A DNA stretch of 64,000 bases from Mycobacterium branderi (GTDB lineage: Bacteria; Actinomycetota; Actinomycetes; Mycobacteriales; Mycobacteriaceae): contig NZ_AP022606.1 in NCBI RefSeq assembly GCF_010728725.1, positions 1,054,001-1,118,000 of the forward strand. Reading direction: 5' to 3'. Within the stretch, counting starts at the first letter, position 1; every line of letters begins with the position of its first letter. This document shows positions 1 to 9,549 of this stretch, piece by piece. The notes beneath the pieces are model-generated. The model ran no database searches. It had not been told where the DNA came from and saw only the letters and a list, made by a program, of their open reading frames with translations. The translations under genes were made by a program, and so were the position numbers.

Positions 1-1155
1 CAGCTTGGTCATCACGCCACCCTTGGTCTCGATACCCAGCGAAAGCGGCGTAACGTCAAGCAGCAGAACGTCTTTCACCTCACCCTTCAGCACACCGGCC
101 TGCAGCGCGGCACCCACGGCGACAACCTCGTCGGGGTTGACGCCCTTGTTGGGCTCTTTACCGCCGGTGAGCTCCTTGACCAGATCGGTCACCGCGGGCA
201 TGCGGGTGGAACCACCCACCAGCACCACGTGGTCGATCTGCGACACCGAGATGCCGGCGTCCTTGATCACCTGCTGGAACGGCTGGCGAGTGCGGTCCAG
301 CAGATCCTGGGTGATGCGCTGGAACTCCGCGCGGGTCAGCTGCTCGTCGAGGAACAACGGGTTCTTGTCCGCGTCGACGGTGATGTAGGGCAGGTTGATC
401 GACGTGCTGCCCGAGCTGGACAGCTCGATCTTGGCCTTCTCGGCCGCTTCCCGCAGCCGCTGCATGGCCATCTTGTCCTTGGTCAGGTCGATGCCGCTGG
501 TGCCCTTGAACTTGTCGACCAGCCAGTTGACGATCCGGTCGTCCCAGTCGTCACCGCCGAGGTGGTTGTCACCCGAGGTGGCGCGGACCTCAACGACGCC
601 GTCGCCGATCTCCAGCAGCGACACGTCGAAGGTGCCGCCACCGAGGTCGAACACCAGGATCCGCTGCTCCTTCTCGCCCTTGTCCAACCCGTAGGCCAGG
701 GCGGCCGCGGTCGGCTCGTTGACGATCCGCAGCACATTCAGGCCAGCGATCTGGCCCGCCTCCTTTGTCGCCTGGCGCTGGGCGTCGTTGAAGTAGGCGG
801 GTGTGGTGATCACCGCGTCGGTGATGTCCTCGCCGAGGTAGGCCTCGGCGTCGCGCTTCAGCTTCATCAGAATGCGAGCGCTGATCTCCTGCGCGGTGTA
901 CTTCTTGCCGTCGATTTCGATCTTCCAGTCGGTGCCCATGTGCCGCTTGACCGACCGCACGGTGCGGTCGACGTTGGTCACCGCCTGGTTCTTGGCGGGC
1001 TGGCCGACCAGTACCTCACCGTTGCGCGCGAACGCGACGATCGACGGAGTGGTTCGGGAGCCCTCGGAGTTGGCGACGACGACGGGATCGCCACCCTCCA
1101 GAACTGAGACGACGGAGTTGGTGGTCCCGAGGTCGATGCCGACCGCACGAGCCAT
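1..1155 (-). CDS. dnaK: Chaperone DnaK (Hsp70), partial at left edge
   Basis: This is the ATP-dependent cytosolic Hsp70 chaperone that works with GrpE and DnaJ. About 385 N-terminal residues are present and the rest lies beyond position 1. They cover the nucleotide-binding domain and the start of the substrate-binding domain. Phosphate-1 GIDLGTTNS is near residue 7, phosphate-2 [11 protein letters not shown] follows, then the adenosine motif [13 protein letters not shown], and the interdomain linker [12 protein letters not shown] is near the truncation. The ATG at 1155 has a GGGAGG ribosome site about 7 nt upstream. Two HspR-type inverted repeats lie upstream, so heat-shock repression by HspR is likely. 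grpE, dnaJ and hspR usually follow in mycobacteria but would be outside the window. Confidence 0.98.
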   Translation of the reverse strand, partial: MARAVGIDLGTTNSVVSVLEGGDPVVVANSEGSRTTPSIVAFARNGEVLVGQPAKNQAVTNVDRTVRSVKRHMGTDWKIEIDGKKYTAQEISARILMKLKRDAEAYLGEDITDAVITTPAYFNDAQRQATKEAGQIAGLNVLRIVNEPTAAALAYGLDKGEKEQRILVFDLGGGTFDVSLLEIGDGVVEVRATSGDNHLGGDDWDDRIVNWLVDKFKGTSGIDLTKDKMAMQRLREAAEKAKIELSSSGSTSINLPYITVDADKNPLFLDEQLTRAEFQRITQDLLDRTRQPFQQVIKDAGISVSQIDHVVLVGGSTRMPAVTDLVKELTGGKEPNKGVNPDEVVAVGAALQAGVLKGEVKDVLLLDVTPLSLGIETKGGVMTKL

Positions 1156-1195
1156 GGTGAATCCTCCCTGATAGTCGAGCTTCGTATTGCACTAC

Positions 1196-1216
1196 ACTGA
1201 GTGAACCACGCTCAAG
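1196..1216 (-). promoter_or_regulatory. HAIR element (HspR site), promoter-proximal
   Basis: Read on the dnaK strand this is CTTGAGC-N7-ACTCAGT, against the HAIR consensus CTTGAGT-N7-ACTCAAG. It lies 41 bp upstream of the dnaK start. The exact 7-nt spacer and a matching partner upstream make it a credible HspR operator. Binding is inferred from the family. Confidence 0.75.
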
Positions 1217-1250
1217 CCTGCTCCGACCGGTGCGGTGCTGTCAAGCCGTA

Positions 1251-1271
1251 GTTGAGCCTAGTTCACTCAAG
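1251..1271 (-). promoter_or_regulatory. HAIR element (HspR site), distal
   Basis: On the dnaK strand it reads CTTGAGT-N7-GCTCAAC, with a perfect left half-site and the canonical 7-nt spacer. It is centred 55 bp from the proximal copy, about five helical turns, so two HspR dimers could bind the same DNA face. A TTGACA hexamer (1239-1244, minus strand) lies between the two sites and could be a -35 element. Confidence 0.8.
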
Positions 1272-1425
1272 TTGTCGAACTGGTCAACGGCGCGACCGTC
1301 CGGTTTGTTCCCGACGCCGCGGCCAATACCGGACGGCGTCCGCGGCACTGTCGGATACCCTTTCCACCACCCGGTTCCTCGGGTATGCCCGCATCGCAGC
1401 GATCCGCCCCAAAGATAGGAACCCG

Positions 1426-2877
1426 ATGCCACCGCTGCCTGACACGCCTGCTCCGGCAGTACCCGAGAAGGTTCCGGCCGACCTCCTCACCCGCGAGGAC
1501 GCGGGTTATCACCACGATCTGCGACCGCGCCAGCTGCAGATGATCGCAATCGGCGGCGCCATCGGCACCGGGCTCTTCCTGGGTGCCGGCGGGCGCCTCG
1601 CCTCGGCCGGACCGGGACTGTTCCTGGCATACGGGATCTGCGGCGGCTTCGTGTTCCTGATCCTGCGCGCGCTCGGCGAATTGGTGCTGCACCGCCCGTC
1701 GTCGGGCTCGTTCGTCTCCTACGCCCGCGAGTTCTTCGGCGAGAAAGCGGCGTTTGTCGCCGGCTGGATGTACTTCCTGAACTGGTCGATGACGGGGATC
1801 GTCGACTCGACGGCGATCGCGAAGTACTTCCACTATTGGTCCGCGTTCCATGTGATCCCGCAGTGGACGCTCGCGCTGATCGCGCTGGTCGCGGTGGTCT
1901 CGGTGAACATGATCTCGGTGCGGATCTTCGGCGAACTGGAATTCTGGGCGGCGCTGATCAAGGTGGTAGCGCTGATGACTTTCCTGGTCGTCGGGACCGT
2001 CTACCTGGCCGGGCGCTACCAGATCGAAGGCCAGGAGACCGGGCTGAGTCTGTGGACCGACAACGGCGGGTTCTTGCCCACCGGCCTTTTTCCGCTGGTG
2101 CTGGTCACGTCCGGAGTCGTATTCTCCTATGCCGCAGTCGAATTGGTCGGCACCGCCGCGGGCGAGACGGCCGAGCCGGAGAAGATCATGCCGCGTGCGA
2201 TCAATTCGGTGGTGGCGCGCATCGCGATCTTCTACGTCGGGTCGGTCCTGCTGCTGGCACTGCTACTGCCCTATACCGCCTACAAAGACCACGAAAGCCC
2301 GTTCGTGACGTTCTTTTCCAAGATCGGCTTCGGCGGCGCCGGCACCCTGATGAACGTCGTGGTGCTGACCGCGGCATTTTCCAGCCTGAACGCCGGGCTG
2401 TATTCCACCGGCCGGATTCTGCGTTCCCTGGCGATGAACGGCAGCGGCCCGAAGTTCACCGCGCGGATGTCGAAAAACGGTGTGCCCTATGGCGGTATCC
2501 TGCTGACCAGCGTGATCGGGCTCTTCGGCGTCGTGCTCAACGCGATCAAGCCGGGGCAGGCTTTCGAAATCGTGCTCAACATCGCCGCATTGGGCGTCAT
2601 GGCGGCCTGGGCGACAATCGTGGCCTGCCAGATCCGGATGTACCGCAGAGCCAAGGCCGGTCACATGCAGCGCCCCAGGTTCCGGATGCCGTTGGCTCCC
2701 TACAGCGGCTATGCCACGTTGGCATTCCTGGCGGGCGTGCTGGTGTTGATGATGATCGACGATCAGCGCGGCGCCTGGATTATCGGAACCCTGGTGCTGG
2801 GTACTCCCGCCTTAGTCGGGGGCTGGTACCTGGTCCGCCGCCGGGTGATGGCCGCAGCTCAGGAGGTGAACCCATGA
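1426..2877 (+). CDS. ansP2: Amino-acid permease, AnsP/AroP type (APC superfamily)
   Basis: This is a 483-residue inner-membrane amino-acid:cation symporter. The N-terminal cytoplasmic stretch ends in [20 protein letters not shown], the typical first-helix signature of the APC family with the GAIGTG unwound substrate-binding segment. About twelve hydrophobic segments follow. The consensus [17 protein letters not shown] is in the middle loop. Size and position next to dnaK fit mycobacterial AnsP2 (asparagine permease), but the substrate is inferred. The ATG at 1426 (MPPLPD) is preferred over upstream in-frame codons because the extension back to 1252 is low-complexity and overlaps the dnaK regulatory sites. 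The stop overlaps the next start (ATGA), so the two are translationally coupled. Confidence 0.88.
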   Translation: MPPLPDTPAPAVPEKVPADLLTREDAGYHHDLRPRQLQMIAIGGAIGTGLFLGAGGRLASAGPGLFLAYGICGGFVFLILRALGELVLHRPSSGSFVSYAREFFGEKAAFVAGWMYFLNWSMTGIVDSTAIAKYFHYWSAFHVIPQWTLALIALVAVVSVNMISVRIFGELEFWAALIKVVALMTFLVVGTVYLAGRYQIEGQETGLSLWTDNGGFLPTGLFPLVLVTSGVVFSYAAVELVGTAAGETAEPEKIMPRAINSVVARIAIFYVGSVLLLALLLPYTAYKDHESPFVTFFSKIGFGGAGTLMNVVVLTAAFSSLNAGLYSTGRILRSLAMNGSGPKFTARMSKNGVPYGGILLTSVIGLFGVVLNAIKPGQAFEIVLNIAALGVMAAWATIVACQIRMYRRAKAGHMQRPRFRMPLAPYSGYATLAFLAGVLVLMMIDDQRGAWIIGTLVLGTPALVGGWYLVRRRVMAAAQEVNP

Positions 2878-3056
2878 GCCGCAACAGATATGCGGCCACG
2901 CCGCCGCTGTATGGGATGGCGATGGTTCTTCTCGCCATCGCGATCGTGGCCGTCACCGCCTACCTACACGCCGGCTGGTTGTCGCTCGTCGGCTATGGCA
3001 CAGCCGCAGTCATCGCGGCGGCCGGTTTTGCGCTCGCGTTCCGCGACTTCTCGTAG
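2874..3056 (+). CDS. Small two-helix membrane protein coupled to the permease
   Basis: This 60-residue protein begins inside the permease stop codon (ATGA overlap), with AGGAGG upstream. A short basic N-terminus ([11 protein letters not shown]) is followed by two hydrophobic helices (about residues 13-31 and 36-55) and a charged end (FRDFS). I do not recognise a named family. The tight coupling suggests an accessory or stabilising subunit of the permease, which is an inference from position only. Confidence 0.72.
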   Translation: MSRNRYAATPPLYGMAMVLLAIAIVAVTAYLHAGWLSLVGYGTAAVIAAAGFALAFRDFS

Positions 3057-3063
3057 CCGCCGA

Positions 3064-3089
3064 CATAACAGAGCGAACGCTCTGTTATG
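3064..3089. promoter_or_regulatory. 26-bp palindromic operator of the TetR gene
   Basis: Two perfect 12-bp arms, CATAACAGAGCG and CGCTCTGTTATG, flank an AA centre. The site lies just upstream of, or overlapping, the start of the TetR gene at 3099. This is the expected geometry for an autoregulatory TetR dimer site. No second copy was found elsewhere in the window. Confidence 0.82.
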
Positions 3090-3098
3090 CTCCCGGGT

Positions 3099-3737
3099 GT
3101 GCCCCGCCCTCGTGTCCACGACCCCGATCGGGTGCTCGACGCTGTCGAGTCTCTGACGGCATCGTCCGGTCCGGCCGCGGTGACCATCCGCGCAATAAGC
3201 GCCGCAGTCGGGGTTTCCAACGGCGCGGTGTACCACACGTTCGGGTCGCGTGCCGGGTTGATGGGGCAGGCATGGCTGCGGGCCGGACGCCGATTCCTCA
3301 CGCTGCAAACCACATTGGTCGACGAGGTGCTGGCCGAACCGAACCGTCCGTCCGCAGTGGACGCCGTGGTGGCCGCGGCCGAAGCCCCTGTGGTGTTCGC
3401 CGAGCGGTATCCGGATTCGGCCAAGCTGCTGTTGACGGTGCGACGCGAGGAGTTGCCCGACTCGGAGTTGCCCGACGAAATCGCCGCTGAATTAAGGGAT
3501 CTCGACCACTCGTTGGTCGGCCTGATGATCCGGCTCGCGGCCGGCGTCTGGGACCGCAAGGATGCCCGCGCCGTCGACGCCATCACCACTTGCATTGTCG
3601 ACTTACCGACCGCCATCCTGCTGCGCCGAGACCGCTTGGGCAACACGACGGCCCGCGAGCATCTGCGCGCGGCCGTGCGGGCAGTTTTGGCCGTTGGACC
3701 ACCACCGCCACGGAAAGGGAAAACCGATGGGCATTAG
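3099..3737 (+). CDS. TetR/AcrR family transcriptional regulator
   Basis: A repressor of about 212 residues. The N-terminal helix-turn-helix spans roughly residues 8-55, with AISAAVGVSNGAVYHTFGSRAGLM as the recognition region. The rest is a helical ligand-binding domain. I chose the GTG at 3099 (VPRPRVHD) because the alternative ATG at 3087 lies inside the palindromic operator, which would leave no leader. The alternative cannot be excluded. The 3' end overlaps the enoyl-CoA hydratase-like gene by 11 bp, so the regulator probably controls its own two-gene operon. An acyl-CoA ligand is plausible from that context. Confidence 0.85.
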   Translation: MPRPRVHDPDRVLDAVESLTASSGPAAVTIRAISAAVGVSNGAVYHTFGSRAGLMGQAWLRAGRRFLTLQTTLVDEVLAEPNRPSAVDAVVAAAEAPVVFAERYPDSAKLLLTVRREELPDSELPDEIAAELRDLDHSLVGLMIRLAAGVWDRKDARAVDAITTCIVDLPTAILLRRDRLGNTTAREHLRAAVRAVLAVGPPPPRKGKTDGH

Positions 3738-4398
3738 CCTGAGCTACCAAGACAAGATCGCAGTCCTTGATCTCGGCGACAACGAAAACCGGTTCGCGCC
3801 TGGCTTTCTCGACGCCATGGACTCTCACCTCGACGAGATCGTCGGCGGCGGGGCGCACGGTCTGGTGACGACGGCAAGCGGCAAGTTCTACACCAACGGG
3901 CTGGACCTGGACTGGCTGAGCGCGCACGGCGAGCAGACCCAGTGGTATGTCGGGCGGGTGCAGGGCCTGCTCGCCCGGATGCTGACACTGCCCATTCCGA
4001 CCGCCGCGGCGGTGGTGGGCCACGCATTCGGTGCCGGGGCAATGCTGGCCCTGGCGCACGACTTTCGGGTGATGCGGGCAGACCGCGGCTATTTCTGCTT
4101 TCCCGAGGTGGACATCCGCATCCCGTTCACGCCGGGCATGGCGGCACTGATCCAGGCCAAGCTCACACCGCGGGCGGCGGTCGCCTCGATGACGACCGGT
4201 CGGCGCTTCGGCGGCACCGACGCCGAAGCCCACGGCCTGGTCGACGCGACCGCCTCCGAGGGTGCGGTGACCGCCGCCGCGGTCGAGCTACTGCGTCCAC
4301 TGGGCGACAAGGACGCCGGCACGCTGGGCGCCATCAAGCAGACGATGTTCGGGCCGGCGGTGCAGGCATTGACGACGGATCCCGGCCGTCGAGAGTGA
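3727..4398 (+). CDS. Enoyl-CoA hydratase/isomerase family protein
   Basis: A 223-residue crotonase-fold protein. The N-terminal beta/alpha core includes SGKFYTNGLDLDWL, where crotonases hold the first oxyanion-hole residue. VVGHAFGAGAMLALAHDFRVM supplies the second oxyanion segment. The PEVDIRIPFTPGM loop is like that of short delta3,delta2-enoyl-CoA isomerases and lacks the two Glu residues of classic hydratases at the usual places. An isomerase or other acyl-CoA role is more likely than hydration. It is encoded in overlap with the TetR gene and converges on mmpL. Confidence 0.82.
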   Translation: MGISLSYQDKIAVLDLGDNENRFAPGFLDAMDSHLDEIVGGGAHGLVTTASGKFYTNGLDLDWLSAHGEQTQWYVGRVQGLLARMLTLPIPTAAAVVGHAFGAGAMLALAHDFRVMRADRGYFCFPEVDIRIPFTPGMAALIQAKLTPRAAVASMTTGRRFGGTDAEAHGLVDATASEGAVTAAAVELLRPLGDKDAGTLGAIKQTMFGPAVQALTTDPGRRE

Positions 4399-4419
4399 AT
4401 CCACTGGCGCACAGTCGGT

Positions 4420-7317
4420 TCACCGGGACGCCGCAGCGCCGACGTCCTCGGGGTCGTCCCACAGCAGGAGCTGGCGAACCGCGGGCCGTGACCCGTAGGG
4501 CTGCAGCATTTGGCTGGCCGGGCGCGGGCGTACGCGTAGCGGCCACCAGAACCAGCGGCCGAGCAGCGTCGCGATTGTCGGGGTCATGAACGATCGCACG
4601 ATCAGCGTGTCGAACAGCAGACCCAGCGCGATCGTGGTACCCACTTGGGCGAGAATCACCAACGCGCTGAAGGCGAACGACGACATCGTCGCGGCGAACA
4701 CCAGACCGGCCGACGTCACCACCGAACCCGAGCCGGCCATCGCGCGGATGATGCCGGTCTTCAGGCCGGCATGGATTTCCTCTTTGAACCGGGAGATCAG
4801 CAGCAGGTTGTAGTCGGATCCGACCGCCAGTAGCAGAATGACGGCCAGCGCCAACACAACCCAATACAACTGGATGCCGAGAATGTCCTGCCAGACCAGG
4901 ACGGACAGGCCGAACGAGGCGCCCAGCGACAGCGCCACCGTGCCGACAATGACGATCGCGGCCACCAGGCTTCGGGTGATGATGAGCATGATCAGCAAAA
5001 TCAGGCTCAACGCCGCGATTCCGACGATCATCAGGTCGTATTTGACCGAGTCCTGAATGTCTTTGTAGGTCGCCGCGGTTCCCGCGAGATAGATGTGGGA
5101 GCCCTCGAGAATAGTTCCCTTGACGGACTCTTTTGCCGCGTTCTTGATCAGGTCGACGTGCTTGATGCCCTCCGGCGTGGCGGGGTCACCGTCATGGGTG
5201 ATGATCATTTCCGCGGCCTTGCCGTCCGGCGACATGAACAGTTTCACCCCACGCTTGAAATCGGGGTTCGAGAAAACCTCCGGGGGCAAGTAGAAGGAAT
5301 CGTCGATTTTGGCCTTGTCGAACGCTTGTCCCATCGCGGCCGGATTGTCGTTGGCGAACGCCGACTGGGCATTGATCCCGGAGTTGGTGGCGTAGTTCGA
5401 CAGCGTCAGCGACAGATTCGTCATCTGGCTTTCGATCTGCGGTGGTATCAACGCGACCAGTTGCGGCTGGAGCGCGTCCAGCTTGTCCAGCGACGCGGTG
5501 ATGTTCTGGAACTGGTCGGTGAGTTCGTCGATGCCATCAATGGCGTCGAAAACTGACCTGAGCGCATAGCACACCGGGATGTCGTAGCAGTGCTTCTCCC
5601 AGTAGAAATAGCTGCGGATCGGCCGGAAGAAGTCGTCGAAATTCCCGATCTTGTCTCGCAGGTCCTCGATGACGGCGATCGTGTCGTGGAAGCTTTGGGT
5701 CTGCTCGTGTGTGGCTGCGGCGCTTTGCTTTTGGAGCGCATATTGCTGTTGCAGGATGCCGACGGTTTTCCTCAGCTCGGCGGCCTGCTTGAGCAGATCG
5801 GCTGCGCGGTCCTTCTGGTATTCCAGGTTCATGACTTGACCGACGCTTTGCTGACTGAGCTGAAACGGGATCGAGCTGTGGTCCAACGGCGTTCCCAACG
5901 GCCGGGTGATCCCCTGCACCTTCGCGATGCCCGGGGTGTGGAAGACGTTTTTCGCCACCCGTTCCAAGACCAGCATGTCGGCGGGGTTACGCAGGTCGTG
6001 ATCCGCCTCGACCATCAGCAGCTCGGGATTCAGCCGGGCCTGCGAAAAGTGGCGCTCGGCGGCGGCGTAGCCGACCTTGGCCGGCGTCGCCGCCGGCAGG
6101 TAAGGCTTGGAGTCGTAACTCGTCTTGTATCCCGGCAGCGCAAGCAGACCGATCAGCGCGACAGCGATCGTCACCGCGAGAATGGGCGCCGGCCAGCGCA
6201 CGATCGCGGTGCCGATGCGCCGCCAGCCTCGCGTCCGCATCATGACCTTCGGCTCGAGCAGACCGAACCGGCTGAGCACCGCAAGCACCGCCGGCGCCAG
6301 GGTGAGCGCGGCCAGAACCGACACCAGCATCCCCACCGCGGAGGGAATGCCCATCGATTCGAAGTAGGGCTGGCGGGCAAACCTCAGACAGAACACCGCC
6401 CCGGTGATGGTCAGGCCCGAGCCCAAGACGACGTGTGCGGTGCCGTGAAACATGGTGTCGAAGGCCGTTTTTCGGTCCTCGCCCGCTGCGCGTGCTTCGT
6501 GATAACGGCCGAGGACGAAGATCGCGTAGTCGGTGCCGGCGGCGATGGCCAGCAGCGTGAGGATGTTGACCGAGAAAGTGGAGAGCTCGATCAGATTGAG
6601 GTTGCCCAGAACAGCCACGACCCCGCGCGCCGCGGCCATTTCGACAAGGACCGTGATAAGCACCGTCAGCGTCGTGACGACGGACCGATAAACCCACGCC
6701 AACATCATCACGATCACCAGGAAGGTGATGAGCGTGACCTTGAGGATTCCCTTGTTGCCCACCTCGAATTGATCGGTGATCAACGGCGCCGCGCCGGTGA
6801 CATAGGCTTTGACGCCCTGCGGCGCGGGCGTGTGGTCGACGATGTTGCGGACGGCGTCGACGGATTCGCTGGCTAACGCGTCGCCTTGGTTACCGGCGAG
6901 ATACACCTGGACCAATGCGGCCTTGCCGTCGTTGCTTTGCGAGGCCGACGCCGTGAGCGGATCCCCCCAGAAATCCTGGATGTGCTCGACGTGTTTCGTG
7001 TCTTGCTCGAGCCTGTGGATCAACGTGTCGTAAAACTTGTGGGCGTCGTCTCCCAGCGGCTTGTCGCCTTCCAGCACGATCATGGCCGCGCTGTCGGAGT
7101 CGAACTGTCGAAATACCTTGCCGATGTGTTTCATCGCCTGAAGACTGGGCGCACTCGGCGAACTCATGCCCACCTGGTGGGCTTGCGCAACGGCTTCTAG
7201 CCGCGGTACCGCGATATTCGTGAACGCGGTCAGGCCGAGCCAAAACAGGATGATTGGCACCGCGAGCCGACGGATGGTGTGCGGCAGCCGGTTTCGCGGG
7301 GCGTGGTGGGTACTCAT
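4420..7317 (-). CDS. mmpL: MmpL family RND transporter
   Basis: A 965-residue inner-membrane RND exporter of the mycobacterial MmpL family. One N-terminal helix (about residues 16-34) is followed by a periplasmic porter loop, helices 2-6, a second long periplasmic loop with a coiled-coil-rich insert (about 480-640), and helices 7-12. The proton-relay Asp-Tyr pairs are visible in [16 protein letters not shown] (TM4) and [15 protein letters not shown] (TM10). The [18 protein letters not shown] signature is typical of MmpL4/MmpL5-like members. The start overlaps the mmpS stop (ATGA). Export of a siderophore, lipid or drug with MmpS is known for this subfamily; the substrate here cannot be told. 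Confidence 0.94.
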   Translation of the reverse strand: MSTHHAPRNRLPHTIRRLAVPIILFWLGLTAFTNIAVPRLEAVAQAHQVGMSSPSAPSLQAMKHIGKVFRQFDSDSAAMIVLEGDKPLGDDAHKFYDTLIHRLEQDTKHVEHIQDFWGDPLTASASQSNDGKAALVQVYLAGNQGDALASESVDAVRNIVDHTPAPQGVKAYVTGAAPLITDQFEVGNKGILKVTLITFLVIVMMLAWVYRSVVTTLTVLITVLVEMAAARGVVAVLGNLNLIELSTFSVNILTLLAIAAGTDYAIFVLGRYHEARAAGEDRKTAFDTMFHGTAHVVLGSGLTITGAVFCLRFARQPYFESMGIPSAVGMLVSVLAALTLAPAVLAVLSRFGLLEPKVMMRTRGWRRIGTAIVRWPAPILAVTIAVALIGLLALPGYKTSYDSKPYLPAATPAKVGYAAAERHFSQARLNPELLMVEADHDLRNPADMLVLERVAKNVFHTPGIAKVQGITRPLGTPLDHSSIPFQLSQQSVGQVMNLEYQKDRAADLLKQAAELRKTVGILQQQYALQKQSAAATHEQTQSFHDTIAVIEDLRDKIGNFDDFFRPIRSYFYWEKHCYDIPVCYALRSVFDAIDGIDELTDQFQNITASLDKLDALQPQLVALIPPQIESQMTNLSLTLSNYATNSGINAQSAFANDNPAAMGQAFDKAKIDDSFYLPPEVFSNPDFKRGVKLFMSPDGKAAEMIITHDGDPATPEGIKHVDLIKNAAKESVKGTILEGSHIYLAGTAATYKDIQDSVKYDLMIVGIAALSLILLIMLIITRSLVAAIVIVGTVALSLGASFGLSVLVWQDILGIQLYWVVLALAVILLLAVGSDYNLLLISRFKEEIHAGLKTGIIRAMAGSGSVVTSAGLVFAATMSSFAFSALVILAQVGTTIALGLLFDTLIVRSFMTPTIATLLGRWFWWPLRVRPRPASQMLQPYGSRPAVRQLLLWDDPEDVGAAASR

Positions 7318-7760
7318 CCGGATTTGTCGAGGCAGAAGGTGTAGGCGTTCACTGCGTTCACGGTCCTCTCGTCCTTGACCTCGTCGTTGATGATGATGCG
7401 GCAGCCCAGTGTGCTGCTGTTACCTTGCGCCGTCAGGTTGGCGATGACGGCCGGGTCGGTGGTGATGGCCTCGTACCTCCACGGCAGCGGGACCCGGTCT
7501 ACGCGCTGTGGCGTGGCATGGATGTCTTGGTAGTTGATGGTCGCCACCGACCCGGGGTCACCGAAGACCTCATAGACCACGTGTTTGGGGTTGAACGGGA
7601 CGCTGTCGTTCAGCACGCCGGTCGGAGTCGACGTGTCGTTGTTCGATCCGAAAATGCCGTGCAGTCGGTAGACGCCGAATCCTGCCAGCGCCACGACGAC
7701 GACCGTGATCAGTACTATCCACCAGCGCTTAAGCACGCGGGTAAATGAAAACCGTTTCAC
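7314..7760 (-). CDS. mmpS: MmpS family membrane accessory protein
   Basis: This 148-residue partner of MmpL has a short basic N-terminus ([14 protein letters not shown]), one transmembrane helix (about 16-37) and a beta-rich periplasmic domain. The domain carries the family motif [21 protein letters not shown] and two conserved Cys (LGCRI and YTFCLDK), which probably form a disulphide. The GTG at 7760 is chosen because GAAGGG sits 6-10 nt upstream; an upstream in-frame extension (to 7826) runs through the operator. It is translationally coupled to mmpL. Confidence 0.9.
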   Translation of the reverse strand: MKRFSFTRVLKRWWIVLITVVVVALAGFGVYRLHGIFGSNNDTSTPTGVLNDSVPFNPKHVVYEVFGDPGSVATINYQDIHATPQRVDRVPLPWRYEAITTDPAVIANLTAQGNSSTLGCRIIINDEVKDERTVNAVNAYTFCLDKSG

Positions 7761-7797
7761 CCGTAGCCCTTCGACGCTGGGACGCGACTTCTGGCGT

Positions 7798-7811
7798 AGA
7801 CAGTACGGTAC
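7798..7811 (+). promoter_or_regulatory. TetR operator-like word upstream of mmpS
   Basis: The word AGACAGTACGGTAC lies 38-51 bp upstream of the mmpS start. The identical 14-mer occurs inverted upstream of the TetR gene (8495-8508). The core GTAC-G-GTAC is itself a near repeat. One repressor reading both sites is the simplest explanation. Confidence 0.7.
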
Positions 7812-7864
7812 GGGACCGGACCGCACAAGAGACGATGTCGTTCACACTGTGGAAATCGGGCACT

Positions 7865-8458
7865 TTATTTCAGGGGCCGGGTCAGGCTGGGGATGATGAC
7901 GTCGTCGACCAGGGCCTGCACAGTCTCCGCGGTCGGCGGGCGAGTGGGAATGATCGACCGGAAGATGAGATAGCCGGGCAGTAGATCCCACAGTTCGTCG
8001 TTGATGGCGGCTTCGTTGATTTCCCCGCGATCGACCGCCTGCCGCAGCACGTGGTGAATCAACGCTCTCCGCTGCTCGACGAACTGGCGCTGCATGACGT
8101 CGTTGAGCGCGGGGTTACGCGAGGTTTCGACCAGGACGGCGCGGATGGTGCCGGCATGCTGGCCAATCTCCTGGCAGATCACCGCGCCCAGCCGCAGTAG
8201 GTCACCGCGCAAGGTGCCGGTCTCGGGGGGGACCGCGACCTGGCGGATGCCTTCGATGAACGCCGCCAACACCAATTCGGCCTTGGAGGGCCACCGCCGG
8301 TACACGGTCGCCTTGCTGGCGCGGGCGGTGGCGGCGACGGCGTCCACGGTCAGCCGGTCATAGCCGTGTTCTTGCAACAGTTGCAGCGTCACCGCAAGCA
8401 GCTCGATCTCCCGGGGCGACCACGGTGACTCGGCCGCAGGATCGGCTAGTTGGATCAC
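7865..8458 (-). CDS. TetR family regulator of the mmpS-mmpL locus
   Basis: A 197-residue TetR repressor with the recognition helix in AVAATARASKATVYRRWPSKAELVLAAF (about residues 43-70) and a C-terminal ligand domain of the TetR_C type common in actinobacteria. The GTG at 8458 gives MIQLADPAAE. It lies directly upstream of mmpS in the same orientation, with 104 bp between. Both its own upstream region and the mmpS upstream region carry the same 14-bp word, so it most likely represses itself and the exporter. Confidence 0.86.
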   Translation of the reverse strand: MIQLADPAAESPWSPREIELLAVTLQLLQEHGYDRLTVDAVAATARASKATVYRRWPSKAELVLAAFIEGIRQVAVPPETGTLRGDLLRLGAVICQEIGQHAGTIRAVLVETSRNPALNDVMQRQFVEQRRALIHHVLRQAVDRGEINEAAINDELWDLLPGYLIFRSIIPTRPPTAETVQALVDDVIIPSLTRPLK

Positions 8459-8484
8459 AGGGCCACGATAGAGCCGCCCCGGTA

Positions 8485-8508
8485 GTACTGTCCAGTACCG
8501 TACTGTCT
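8485..8508. promoter_or_regulatory. Compound operator upstream of the TetR gene
   Basis: A perfect dyad GTACTG-TC-CAGTAC (8485-8498) overlaps the inverted copy of the 14-bp word (GTACCGTACTGTCT, 8495-8508). It sits 27-50 bp upstream of the TetR start and reaches the first base of the stop codon of the upstream LLM gene. Confidence 0.72.
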
Positions 8509-9509
8509 CAGCTCATGCCCGCAACCCCAACAGCGGACGCGAAAGCCCTTAGCTCCCGGGCAATGTCGGATCCGGCCGGCTGGTAGACGACCTCGGTGAC
8601 TCCGGCTGCGGCGAGCCGGTCGATCTTCTCCGTGATCTGTGCGGCGGTGCCGGTCAACGCCGTCGAGCTGGCAAACGGGATCAGGTCGGCGACGTGCGGC
8701 TCGTCGCGCGGGTTCGCCTTCACCAGATGTCCCTCGTGGATCGCGAGATGCCGCTCGTTCTGCGGATAGGCCTCGATCGCTTCACGCCATGCACGCCCAC
8801 CGGGTAGCGCGTCGACGACGTCGGCGCCGCCGCGTTCATACATGGCGTGATACATCACCACCGCACCCGGGCCCGCGGCGTCGGCAACGCGCGGCGAGGT
8901 CAGCTCCTCGCCGTCGTCGAGCACGGTGCCGAACGTCAGCAGCGCCCGCCACGGCGACACCTTCGCCGCATCGGGTTGGGGCAGCGCGGCGGAGAACACG
9001 CCGTCGCCGAGTTCGGCCGCCACGGCCAAACCCTTTGGGCCGTCGGCGCCGATCAGGATCGGCACGTCGATCGGCCGCTCGGCACCGAAACCGGGCAGCT
9101 GCAGCATGCGTATCGCCGCGCCCTCCCATTCGGCGGTTTGGCCCGCGAGAAGAGCCCGCAGGCAACGGACATAATCGGCAACCTGCCGCCACGGCATCGG
9201 CCGCTTGCCGAGGGCGAAGCGACCGGTAAAGCCGGAGCCGATCGCCACGACCACCCGTCCAGGCGCCTGCGCGACCAGCTCGGCGATGGCGGCGGCGTTC
9301 ACCATCGGATGGCGCAGGCTGGGAACGAGCACGCCCGGTCCAAGGCCGATGCGCGAGGTGCGCTCCGCGCACCGGCTGAGGACCATCCACACATCCGGCA
9401 GGATGGCCGGCGAGTCGTAGAGCCAGGCACGCTGGTAGCCAAGGGTTTCCGCCAATTCCACATGCGCGGGAGTCTCCGACGAGGTGGCGAACGCGCACGA
9501 AATGTCCAT
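8508..9509 (-). CDS. LLM-class F420-dependent oxidoreductase
   Basis: A 333-residue (beta/alpha)8 protein of the luciferase-like monooxygenase superfamily, which in mycobacteria mostly use deazaflavin F420. Family features are the N-terminal strand followed by HVELAETLGYQRAWLYDSPAIL, RTSRIGLGPGVLVPSLRHPMV (cofactor-contacting loop) and GRVVVAIGSGFTGRFALGKRPM. The C-terminal GTAAQITEKIDRLAAAGVTEVVYQPAG is typical. The ATG at 9509 (MDISCAFATS) begins at the first strand of the barrel; longer in-frame versions run into the divergent gene. The substrate is unknown. It is divergent from the flavodiiron-like gene. Confidence 0.86.
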   Translation of the reverse strand: MDISCAFATSSETPAHVELAETLGYQRAWLYDSPAILPDVWMVLSRCAERTSRIGLGPGVLVPSLRHPMVNAAAIAELVAQAPGRVVVAIGSGFTGRFALGKRPMPWRQVADYVRCLRALLAGQTAEWEGAAIRMLQLPGFGAERPIDVPILIGADGPKGLAVAAELGDGVFSAALPQPDAAKVSPWRALLTFGTVLDDGEELTSPRVADAAGPGAVVMYHAMYERGGADVVDALPGGRAWREAIEAYPQNERHLAIHEGHLVKANPRDEPHVADLIPFASSTALTGTAAQITEKIDRLAAAGVTEVVYQPAGSDIARELRAFASAVGVAGMS

Positions 9510-9549
9510 TGCCCAGACATTACTGAAGCTCGGCGCGCAGGATGAGCGC

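Noticed and set aside
229..1107. Long plus-strand open frame opposite dnaK
   Set aside because: It is antisense to a fully conserved dnaK, and its Arg/Val/Gly-rich translation is typical of a shadow frame in G+C-rich DNA.
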